Shown here piece by piece: positions 1 to 4,627 of a stretch of DNA of 5,662 nt. Each line of letters opens with the position of its first letter. Positions within the stretch are counted from its first letter, which is position 1. Made by a program: the position numbers and the translations under genes. The notes beneath the pieces were generated by a model. The model saw only the letters and a program-made list of their open reading frames with translations. It had not been told where the DNA came from and ran no database searches. This DNA is from Nitrososphaeraceae archaeon (GTDB lineage: Archaea; Thermoproteota; Nitrososphaeria; Nitrososphaerales; Nitrosopumilaceae): assembly GCA_025922755.1 (NCBI GenBank), contig JAICHE010000086.1, positions 1-5,662 on the forward strand, in the 5' to 3' direction.

Positions 1-1113
1 AGGCCCGAATCAAGGATGTTAAAGTCCATTGCCTCAGTGAAATCTGCACAGTCAGAGGATGACATGTATGTTTGTGGGTTAGTAACGGCTAGAATTACAG
101 AGAGAAACATTACAAAATTACTATTAGAAGACCCCTCAGGCTCATTTGAAGGGATAATTTTTGATAATGAATTACAAAAAAATGCCGATACTCTCCTAAA
201 TGACCAATTTATTATGGCAAGGGTAGGGATTGGAAAGAATTCCGGATTTATTATAAAAGACTTGATTTCGCCTGATATTCCAGACCAAGCCTCAAACAAG
301 TCAGAATCTGAGGTATTTGCAGTCTTTTTGTCAGATTTACATATTGGCAGTAAATATTTCATGGAAGAGGAATTTTCCGAATTCATTTCATGGTTGTCCA
401 GTCCAGATCCCGTGGCACGGAAAATTCGATTTGTGTTAATTGGTGGAGATGCTGTTGATGGTGTAGGGATTTATCCTAACCAAGACAAAGAACTAGTCTG
501 CCAAACCATAGAAGAGCAGTTAAAAAAAATGGAAAATTTACTCAGTAAAATTCCAGATTATATCAAAATCTTCATTATGCCTGGGAACCATGATCCAGGA
601 AGAAGAGCACTTCCTCAACCTGCCATTCCAAAAAAATACAATTCAAGTTTATGGGAAAAAGAGAATGTAATTATGGTTGGAAATCCAGCTGTTATTTCTT
701 TGAACGGAGTTAAAGTGCTAATGTTTCATGGTCAAAGTATAGATGATATTGTAAAAACTACACCAGGATTGAGTTATGATAGCCCTACAAATGTGATGAA
801 ACATTTACTTCGTGCAAGACATCTTAGTCCAATTTATGGAAGTCAAACTCCTATTGCACCTGAGGTGGAGGATTTGATGGTGATTGATGAAATTCCTGAT
901 ATTTTTCATGTGGGGCATGTTCATAGAGCCCAATTGGATATGTACAAGGGTATTCTTTTGATAAATTCAGGTTCATGGCAAAATCAAACCCCCTTCCAAG
1001 CAAGTGTTGGAATGACCCCAAATCCAGGAATCGCGTTAATGGTTAATCTGAAAACCTTCCAAGTTCTGCATCAAAATTATAATTCAAAGTTAGATAATAT
1101 CTTGCAAAGTTAA
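1..1113 (+). CDS. polB: DNA polymerase D (archaeal Pol II) small subunit DP1, 5'-truncated by window edge
   Basis: This is the C-terminal part of the proofreading subunit of the archaeal replicative polymerase PolD. The frame is already open at base 1 (five codons before the ATG at 16). Archaeal DP1 is usually well over 450 residues, so I treat that ATG as internal and the gene as cut by the edge. Counting from it, residues about 15-85 look like an OB fold and about 100-350 form the calcineurin/Mre11-like phosphodiesterase domain. All metal-binding motifs are present: SDLHIGS (106-112), GGDAVDG (143-149), PGNHD (189-193), FHG (237-239) and GHVH (300-303). In the archaeal family this set marks an active 3'-5' exonuclease, unlike the inactive eukaryotic B subunits, so proofreading is inferred to be retained. 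The end overlaps the opposing orc1/cdc6 gene by 24 bp. The partner DP2 starts at 5387, not next door. Confidence 0.95.
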   Translation, partial: RPESRMLKSIASVKSAQSEDDMYVCGLVTARITERNITKLLLEDPSGSFEGIIFDNELQKNADTLLNDQFIMARVGIGKNSGFIIKDLISPDIPDQASNKSESEVFAVFLSDLHIGSKYFMEEEFSEFISWLSSPDPVARKIRFVLIGGDAVDGVGIYPNQDKELVCQTIEEQLKKMENLLSKIPDYIKIFIMPGNHDPGRRALPQPAIPKKYNSSLWEKENVIMVGNPAVISLNGVKVLMFHGQSIDDIVKTTPGLSYDSPTNVMKHLLRARHLSPIYGSQTPIAPEVEDLMVIDEIPDIFHVGHVHRAQLDMYKGILLINSGSWQNQTPFQASVGMTPNPGIALMVNLKTFQVLHQNYNSKLDNILQS

Positions 1114-2298
1114 ATCGTCTTTGAATGTTTTTTTTACCATTTCAGGAGAAATTGTGAGTTTATACTTTTTTGTTCTTCCATGAATTCCTTGATGAACCAA
1201 CCTACCGGTAATAATTCCGGATAATTCTATTTCACTTAACATTTGGGTTATTCTTCTTTGGGTAAGTTCATCCCTTCCCACTATTTTACATAATGCTTTG
1301 TAAGATGAGTAGATCTCTCCGGTTGATTGTCCTCCTGCCTTCATAATTGCTAAAATTAATAATTTTTCATGAAGAGGATATGATTTCAGTGAGGTTTCCT
1401 CTTTATTTTCTTCAATTTTTTGAGATGCTTCACGTACGTGCTCTTTTGTTACTTGGTCAGATTGCTGTCTTTCGGCAATTTCGCCTGCAACTCGAATCAA
1501 ATCTATGGCTCTCCTTGCGTCACCATGTTCCCCTCCAGCTAGGGCTGCACAGAGGTTTAAGGCTGGTTCTTGGACTGTATTAGGTAGGAAAGCTTGGTTG
1601 ATTCGCTCTTCGAGAATTTTTTTGATTTGTTCAACATTATAATTTGTAAATACAATTTCTTCCTCTCCTAGACTGCTTATTACTCTAGGATCAAGTTTTT
1701 CTTTGAATGTCAAATCATTAGAAATTCCAACTAATGTTAAGGAGCCTTTGTTTAATCGTTCATTGGCTCTTGTTAATTGATATAGAATATCTTTACCTGT
1801 CTTTGAGACTAATTGGGCCAGATAATCAATTTCATCAATAACAAAAATTGCATTAATTTCATTTTTTTCAATGATGTTTAGGATTCGTTTGAAGACCTCA
1901 CTTATGGCCAATCCTGTGCCTGGTAATTCTTTATCATTTAGTCCTAATTGCCTTCCAAGGCTTACTAGTAATCCATAGAGGGTGGTTTCGTCTTTAGAAT
2001 TTGTGTAGATTAATTTGATTGGGAAATTTGATTTTTCTACCCTTTCTTGGATTTTAGAGATGACCTTCTTAACAACTAAAGTCTTTCCTGTTCCTGGTTT
2101 TCCATATACTAAGAGATTCGATGGTCGTGATTGTTTTAGAATGGGTAATAATGATTGAGTTACCTGTTCCTGTTCTGTGTTTCTATGTTGAATAGTCTCA
2201 GGAATATAGGTAAAGTGAAGGATATCCCTGTTTTTTATTATAGATTTTCCTGATTCTGCTGCGTCAAGTAATCTATCTATTGGATCTTCCACACTCAC
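1090..2298 (-). CDS. cdc6: Orc1/Cdc6 replication initiator (AAA+ ATPase)
   Basis: This initiator binds ORB sites at the origin and helps load the MCM helicase. Residues about 15-275 are the AAA+ module: Walker A GKPGTGKT (66-73), Walker B IFVIDEID (151-158), sensor 1 in GISND (191-195), a probable arginine finger in LDPRVISSLGEEE (202-214) and sensor 2 in GDARRAID (259-266). Residues about 305-395 form the winged-helix domain, with a basic wing GRTKKYK (374-380) that contacts origin DNA in the family. The 402-aa length is normal. There is no ATG near the 5' end and the frame is closed by TAG at 2311-2313, so the start is a GTG at 2298 or 2292. An AGGTG at 2304-2300 lies 7 nt before the GTG at 2292, which favours that one (400 aa). 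The gene reads away from the putative origin it abuts, the classic cdc6-oriC arrangement. Confidence 0.97.
   Translation of the reverse strand: MSVEDPIDRLLDAAESGKSIIKNRDILHFTYIPETIQHRNTEQEQVTQSLLPILKQSRPSNLLVYGKPGTGKTLVVKKVISKIQERVEKSNFPIKLIYTNSKDETTLYGLLVSLGRQLGLNDKELPGTGLAISEVFKRILNIIEKNEINAIFVIDEIDYLAQLVSKTGKDILYQLTRANERLNKGSLTLVGISNDLTFKEKLDPRVISSLGEEEIVFTNYNVEQIKKILEERINQAFLPNTVQEPALNLCAALAGGEHGDARRAIDLIRVAGEIAERQQSDQVTKEHVREASQKIEENKEETSLKSYPLHEKLLILAIMKAGGQSTGEIYSSYKALCKIVGRDELTQRRITQMLSEIELSGIITGRLVHQGIHGRTKKYKLTISPEMVKKTFKDDLTLQDII
1128..1135 (+). terminator. T8 run, candidate terminator of the PolD small-subunit gene
   Basis: Eight consecutive T residues lie 15 nt after the DP1 stop codon. 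Archaeal RNA polymerase terminates at such oligo-T tracts without needing a hairpin. The tract lies inside the 3' coding region of the opposing cdc6 gene, where it encodes lysines. Termination here is inferred. Confidence 0.45.
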
Positions 2299-2299
2299 A

Positions 2300-2304
2300 C
2301 ACCT
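2300..2304 (-). promoter_or_regulatory. Shine-Dalgarno-like AGGTG that decides the cdc6 start
   Basis: AGGTG on the minus strand matches the 16S anti-SD end (ATCACCT). It sits 7 nt before the GTG at 2292 but only 1 nt before the GTG at 2298. It therefore supports the shorter 400-aa Cdc6 and implies a leadered mRNA, unlike most neighbouring genes, which show no SD. The match is short and could be chance. Confidence 0.4.
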
Positions 2305-2439
2305 ATGTTTCTACTAGATAACATCATTACCATATCTGAATTAAGAGAGTATAGAATAGAATAGTAACTCTAGTTTAGTTTGTAATTAATTATTTTTAGT
2401 TAGATTTTCTCAAAAAAAAAAATTAAGAAAAAGATAGAG

Positions 2440-2462
2440 TGGAAATATTGGTGTGTGGGTAA
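2440..2462 (+). repeat. Degenerate ORB-like element in inverted orientation
   Basis: The plus strand begins TGGAAATA, identical to the ORB core here, preceded by AG as in the AGTGGAAA of better-known archaeal ORBs. It continues with a broken G-rich part and ends GGGTAA like the two perfect copies, but with five extra bases. It faces ORB 1 across an A/T-rich stretch. Without gaps only about 11 of 18 core bases agree, so this is tentative. Confidence 0.35.
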
Positions 2463-2524
2463 TCCCTAAAAATTGGTTAACAATCTGTTAATTTTATGTT
2501 AAGAAAACCATCAAAAAGGCCATT

Positions 2525-2550
2525 TTACCCCCTTTATTTCCATTCCAGGC
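2525..2550 (-). repeat. Origin recognition box 1 (ORB-like, exact copy of 2587-2612)
   Basis: On the minus strand the core reads TGGAATGGAAATAAAGGGGG and the full 26-bp unit is identical to the copy at 2587-2612. It matches the archaeal ORB layout: a TCCAGTGGAAAC-like half followed by a run of Gs (the G-string contacted by the Orc1/Cdc6 AAA+ domain). The G-string points toward the A/T-rich stretch at 2464-2524. Confidence 0.85.
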
Positions 2551-2586
2551 GTTAAGAATCATGTTAACACTGTGAATGTCTACTAA

Positions 2587-2612
2587 TTACCCCCTTTATT
2601 TCCATTCCAGGC
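2587..2612 (-). repeat. Origin recognition box 2 (ORB-like, exact copy of 2525-2550)
   Basis: This is the second identical 26-bp unit, in the same orientation, 62 bp start to start from the first (about six helical turns). Identity stops at both flanks, so the conserved unit is sharply bounded, as expected for a protein-binding site rather than a recent long duplication. Confidence 0.85.
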
Positions 2613-2672
2613 ATGAAATCATTAACAATTCTAATAAAACATACCCTAAGGTTGTTAATAACAAAAATCAGG

Positions 2673-2690
2673 CTAGGCATGGTCTAGGCA
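2673..2690 (+). repeat. Paired CTAGGCA repeat, 11 bp apart
   Basis: CTAGGCA occurs at 2673-2679 and 2684-2690, one helical turn apart, in a locally GC-richer patch. The first copy continues CTAGGCATG, close to the CCAGGCATG at the right edge of ORB 2. Function unknown; it could be part of an initiator-binding site or chance. Confidence 0.35.
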
Positions 2691-2756
2691 GTCAATGTTA
2701 ACAAACCCTTTAGTTAACAAAACTTCTTGGATCTATTGAACTGTTAACATTCGATC

Positions 2757-2774
2757 CTCAAAGATCTCAAAGAT
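2757..2774 (+). repeat. Tandem 9-bp repeat CTCAAAGAT at the winged-helix gene start
   Basis: CTCAAAGAT is repeated exactly and back to back at 2757-2765 and 2766-2774, the second copy ending in the first two bases of the ATG. It may be a slippage product or a regulatory site in the 5' region. Significance unknown. Confidence 0.4.
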
Positions 2775-3159
2775 GGCAAAAAAACGAATACGTATTGATA
2801 TGGAAGACTCCGATGGGGCCAGATATGATATTAAATTAGAAGGAAATGTCACTCGTGATAAAGTCCTAAAAATATTCGAAATGATGGACTTGATGAATAT
2901 TGAAGAGGAACAAGAAACCACCAACATCGACTCAATAGGGGCGAAAATCTGGCATATTGTAGACAAATTCTTCCCAATGGGAAAATTTACCTCTACTAAT
3001 ATCCTGGAAAAATATGAAGATGAATACAATGAACCAGTAAAATTAAGTGTAATTTCGACTTATTTATCGAGGTTTTCAACTAAAGGTAAAATCAACAGGG
3101 TTCGTACCGGAAGGGAATGGACTTATCAGACCATTAAACTTAGTCAAAAACAACAATAA
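2773..3159 (+). CDS. Small winged-helix protein of unknown function flanking the origin
   Basis: This 128-aa protein is not one I can name. Residues 1-42 hold two beta-like strands (KKRIRIDM, ARYDIKLEG) and a helix (TRDKVLKIFEMMDLM), followed by an acidic linker (44-50). Residues about 54-122 look like a winged helix: IGAKIWHIVDKFF, then SVISTYLSRFSTKGKI as a likely recognition helix and turn, and a wing-like RTGREWTYQTI. DNA binding is inferred from that layout. It has no signal peptide or membrane segment. The ATG at 2773 is the only sensible start, since an in-frame stop lies at 2737-2739 with no ATG between. No Shine-Dalgarno is visible. A GTTAACA site falls 24-30 nt before the start, where a TATA box would sit for a leaderless mRNA. 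It runs divergently from cdc6 across the origin and ends 1 nt before the opposing AbrB-type gene. Confidence 0.85.
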   Translation: MAKKRIRIDMEDSDGARYDIKLEGNVTRDKVLKIFEMMDLMNIEEEQETTNIDSIGAKIWHIVDKFFPMGKFTSTNILEKYEDEYNEPVKLSVISTYLSRFSTKGKINRVRTGREWTYQTIKLSQKQQ

Positions 3160-3160
3160 T

Positions 3161-3322
3161 TCATGAAATAATGATTTTACGTACAATTAACCGATCTTTA
3201 CCTAAAATCAACTTTACATATTCACCCTTCTGAATATCCATATACTTTCTAAACTGTTTTGGAATTGATATTGTTCCTGCCGATGTTATTTTCACCAGAA
3301 CTTCATTCTCCTGCACAGACAT
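3161..3322 (-). CDS. AbrB/SpoVT-type DNA-binding protein, 53 aa
   Basis: This short gene is easily missed by length cut-offs. Its 53 residues run MSVQENEVLVKITSAGTISI, then PKQFRKYMDIQKGEYVKLIL, then a C-terminal GKDRLIVRKI. This is the swapped-hairpin AbrB pattern (V-T-S-x-G-T-I-x-I-P-K, then a short R-K helix, G-[ED] and an I-V-R-K strand) and covers one complete domain with almost nothing else. Family members are dimeric DNA-binding transition regulators or the antitoxin halves of toxin pairs. No toxin-like partner adjoins it, so a small regulator is likelier. The ATG at 3322 has a well-placed A/T box upstream, and the frame ends at TGA, 1 nt from the end of the opposing winged-helix gene. 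The gene lies 124 bp downstream of the membrane-anchored protein gene on the same strand but appears to have its own promoter. Confidence 0.88.
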   Translation of the reverse strand: MSVQENEVLVKITSAGTISIPKQFRKYMDIQKGEYVKLILGKDRLIVRKIIIS

Positions 3323-3342
3323 ATTATATCTATAAAATAATA

Positions 3343-3355
3343 ATATATATAATTT
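3343..3355 (-). promoter_or_regulatory. TATA box of the AbrB-type gene
   Basis: On the minus strand AAATTATATATAT lies 21-33 nt before the ATG at 3322. This is the spacing expected for an archaeal TATA box driving a leaderless mRNA, and no Shine-Dalgarno is present next to the start. The surrounding 3323-3400 is almost pure A/T, so the exact position is uncertain. Confidence 0.5.
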
Positions 3356-3428
3356 AATAATTTTAATAAATTATAATTAATAATAAAATTACCTTGAAAA
3401 TACAGTTTTAAGATGATATATCACCTCT

Positions 3429-3440
3429 AAAAAAACAAAA
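3429..3440 (-). terminator. Oligo-T terminator after the membrane-anchored winged-helix gene
   Basis: On the minus strand, T4-G-T7 starts 6 nt after the stop codon at 3447. This is a typical intrinsic oligo-T terminator for archaeal RNA polymerase and would separate this gene from the AbrB-type gene. Confidence 0.55.
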
Positions 3441-3446
3441 TTAATT

Positions 3447-4073
3447 CTAAACAGTAGCGGGACTAGCTTCTAAGACCCCAATCTTCTCTTTTCCTTTCTC
3501 TGAAATAAAATACCTATAAGGTTTCGAATCTGTATTTCTTTCAACATATCCATCATCAAATAATTTTTTCATTAGTCTAGAAGTATGTTCTCTACTCTTT
3601 TTTAATGTGATTTGGATGTCACGTGATGTCATAGGTTGCTTTGTGATTAAGTGTAACACATAATCTATGGGATTGTTATAGTCCAAACTAGGCACGGGAG
3701 GTTGATTTTTAGGCTCATTTGTAATTTCCACTCCTTTTTCAGGTTTTGGACTAACCTCTAATTTTTCTTCGGACTTCATAGGCATATCTTGAAGATTGTT
3801 TTTGGCAATTTTTTCAAGAAATTGCTTTAATTCTAGATTAGGATCCTCTGATTTCTCCCCTATTCCCTCAATCTCTAAGGCATCTAGCCGTATTTTCATA
3901 TCAATGAGTTGTCTTTCATAATATTCCAACCGTTCTGACTGTGATACATCACCTGATTCACTTGTTTTAATCATGGGACGAAGTTTGTAATATGCAAAAA
4001 GACCTCCTAAACCTACCAAAAATGCAATAATCACACCCAATATTACTTCAGGATCAGGAATTTCGATTAACAT
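3447..4073 (-). CDS. Membrane-anchored winged-helix protein with coiled coil, function unknown
   Basis: This protein has 208 residues from the ATG at 4073; a GTG one codon earlier (4076) is the alternative start. In the numbering from that GTG, an acidic N-terminus is followed by one membrane helix (about 11-30, VILGVIIAFLVGLGGLFAYY) and a basic flank (KLRPMIK). Residues about 47-70 form a likely coiled coil. About 75-135 is a charged, proline-containing linker. About 136-200 is a winged helix (PMTSRDIQITLKKSREHTSR, then LMKKLFDDGYVER and a YRYFISEKGKEKI wing). The MarR/ArsR-like end resembles archaeal winged-helix regulators. By the positive-inside rule the C-terminal domain faces the cytoplasm, so the protein could bind DNA while tethered to the membrane. 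That is inference; the domain could instead bind protein. A single-gene transcript is likely, with an oligo-T terminator behind it. Confidence 0.85.
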   Translation of the reverse strand: MLIEIPDPEVILGVIIAFLVGLGGLFAYYKLRPMIKTSESGDVSQSERLEYYERQLIDMKIRLDALEIEGIGEKSEDPNLELKQFLEKIAKNNLQDMPMKSEEKLEVSPKPEKGVEITNEPKNQPPVPSLDYNNPIDYVLHLITKQPMTSRDIQITLKKSREHTSRLMKKLFDDGYVERNTDSKPYRYFISEKGKEKIGVLEASPATV

Positions 4074-4090
4074 CACAAAAATTATTCCTA

Positions 4091-4164
4091 GATTGTGATT
4101 TATCGTGATTGACCAACATTAATTCACACTTTAGATTAACAAATACACATCATTAATCACAATC
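4091..4164. repeat. 10-bp inverted repeat GATTGTGATT ... AATCACAATC between genes
   Basis: GATTGTGATT (4091-4100) and its exact reverse complement AATCACAATC (4155-4164) flank 54 bp upstream of the membrane-anchored gene. A partial third copy, CGTGATTG, lies at 4104-4111. The arms are too far apart for a simple terminator and look more like paired operator sites. The left arm sits 18-27 nt upstream of the ATG at 4073, over the expected TATA position. Confidence 0.4.
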
Positions 4165-4199
4165 AAAACAAATACACTGTTACTGAAAACATTACAAAA

Positions 4200-4562
4200 T
4201 CACATATTACATGCCTGACGTATTACTCGGTCAATCACATTTATCACATCATCTTCTCGTTCAGGAAAAACATCACTATCATTTATCACACTTATCTGGT
4301 CAGAAAGTCTTGATATCACATCAATATCATCAGGTAAAAGTATGCCTAGACCACGTAAAAGAATGATTGAGTAAAATAATGAGATTAATTTCTCTCTAGA
4401 TTGGCTTACTTGCCTGTAATACGCACCTTTTGTTATAGAAAACTTAGACTCTAGGAGATCCTTTTGATTTAAAATAATTTCAATTTGTCTCTCTGTAAAC
4501 AATGATTTTTTGATAATTTTACGGATAATATTGTTAAAATTGGATTTATCAAACTCCGACAT
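4200..4562 (-). CDS. Probable helix-turn-helix protein, 120 aa, function unknown
   Basis: I do not recognise a named family. The protein is predicted all-helical. Residues about 20-60 look like a sigma-region-4/LuxR-type helix-turn-helix: LFTERQIEIILNQ, then a loop, then SITKGAYYRQVSQSREKL, whose AYYRQVSQSREKL resembles the recognition helix of such domains. A hydrophobic helix follows (LISLFYSIILLRGLGIL, 59-75), which could be a dimer interface; its charged ends and context argue against a real membrane helix. The C-terminus (78-116) is acidic and helical. The start is the ATG at 4562 with no Shine-Dalgarno; a perfect dyad lies 4-19 nt upstream. The gene is divergent from GGGP synthase with 65 bp between the starts, so it may regulate itself, its neighbour, or both. 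DNA binding is a moderate inference only. Confidence 0.75.
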   Translation of the reverse strand: MSEFDKSNFNNIIRKIIKKSLFTERQIEIILNQKDLLESKFSITKGAYYRQVSQSREKLISLFYSIILLRGLGILLPDDIDVISRLSDQISVINDSDVFPEREDDVINVIDRVIRQACNM

Positions 4563-4565
4563 AGC

Positions 4566-4581
4566 TATACAAATCTGTATA
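4566..4581. promoter_or_regulatory. Dyad TATACA-N4-TGTATA, candidate operator between divergent genes
   Basis: This is a perfect 6-bp inverted repeat with a 4-bp spacer, sitting 4-19 nt upstream of the ATG of the 120-aa gene and about 46 nt upstream of the GGGP synthase ATG. The form is typical of a dimeric repressor site. It lies between the expected TATA box and start of the leftward gene, which would suit repression. The binding protein is unknown. Confidence 0.5.
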
Positions 4582-4598
4582 CCGTTATTCCAATTAAA

Positions 4599-4606
4599 CT
4601 TTAAAG
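4599..4606 (+). promoter_or_regulatory. TATA-like box of the GGGP synthase gene
   Basis: CTTTAAAG lies 22-29 nt upstream of the ATG at 4628, the spacing expected for a leaderless archaeal transcript. No Shine-Dalgarno precedes the start. The box is palindromic and therefore a plausible but not certain TBP site. Confidence 0.4.
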
Positions 4607-4627
4607 ACTCATCTACAAACCAATTTC

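Larger units (their letters stand above)
2475..2749. repeat. GTTAACA motif array in the origin region
   Basis: GTTAACA occurs at 2476, 2563, 2697, 2713 and 2743. Three copies extend to the palindrome TGTTAACA (2562-2569, 2696-2703, 2742-2749). Related forms surround them: the perfect dyad TTAACA-ATC-TGTTAA at 2477-2491, TTGTTA-A-TAACAA at 2652-2664, and GTTAAG at 2498 and 2551. I saw no GTTAAC elsewhere in the window. It is probably a binding-site array for an unidentified protein, either an origin factor or a regulator of the gene at 2773. Confidence 0.6.
2299..2772. other. Putative chromosomal replication origin (oriC), 474-bp intergenic region
   Basis: I find no convincing open reading frame in this 474-bp gap between the divergent genes cdc6 and the winged-helix gene at 2773. 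It holds two identical 26-bp ORB-like direct repeats (2525-2550, 2587-2612), a weaker inverted ORB-like match (2440-2462), an A/T-rich stretch with an A11 run at 2412-2422, a second A/T-rich stretch at 2464-2524, five GTTAACA motifs and other short repeats. Position next to cdc6, ORB-type repeats facing an A/T-rich stretch, and both PolD subunit genes nearby are what archaeal origins show. Which A/T-rich stretch unwinds is inferred; 2464-2524 is favoured because the G-rich ends of the ORB-like sites on either side point toward it. The promoters of both flanking genes must also lie here. Confidence 0.85.

Noticed and set aside
1347..1583. 78-codon plus-strand open frame inside cdc6
   Set aside because: It is antisense to a clearly conserved part of Cdc6 (sensor 2 to winged helix), has a low-complexity Leu/Arg/Phe-rich translation and no recognisable motif.
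2525..2612. CRISPR-like reading of the two 26-bp repeats
   Set aside because: There are only two copies, no further repeat-spacer units and no cas genes. The sequence fits ORB elements beside cdc6 far better.
2299..2772. Mobile element or insertion remnant in the long intergenic region
   Set aside because: There are no terminal inverted repeats, target-site duplication or transposase fragment. The repeats are short, site-like and explained by an origin.
2733..3029. 98-codon minus-strand open frame across the winged-helix gene
   Set aside because: It is antisense to the plus-strand gene at 2773, Ser/Ile/Phe-rich and without family features. The plus-strand frame gives a folded-looking protein.
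3414..3427. Orphan Shine-Dalgarno-like GAGGTGAT (minus strand, 3427-3420) overlapping the palindrome TGATATATCA (3414-3423)
   Set aside because: The match to the 16S tail is good, but no ATG, GTG or TTG follows at a usable distance and no sensible frame opens. It may be an operator for the AbrB-type gene or chance; not enough to annotate.
3161..3446. Toxin-antitoxin pair involving the AbrB-type protein
   Set aside because: No second small frame overlaps or adjoins it on the same strand, and the upstream gene is a membrane-anchored winged-helix protein, not a toxin-like one.
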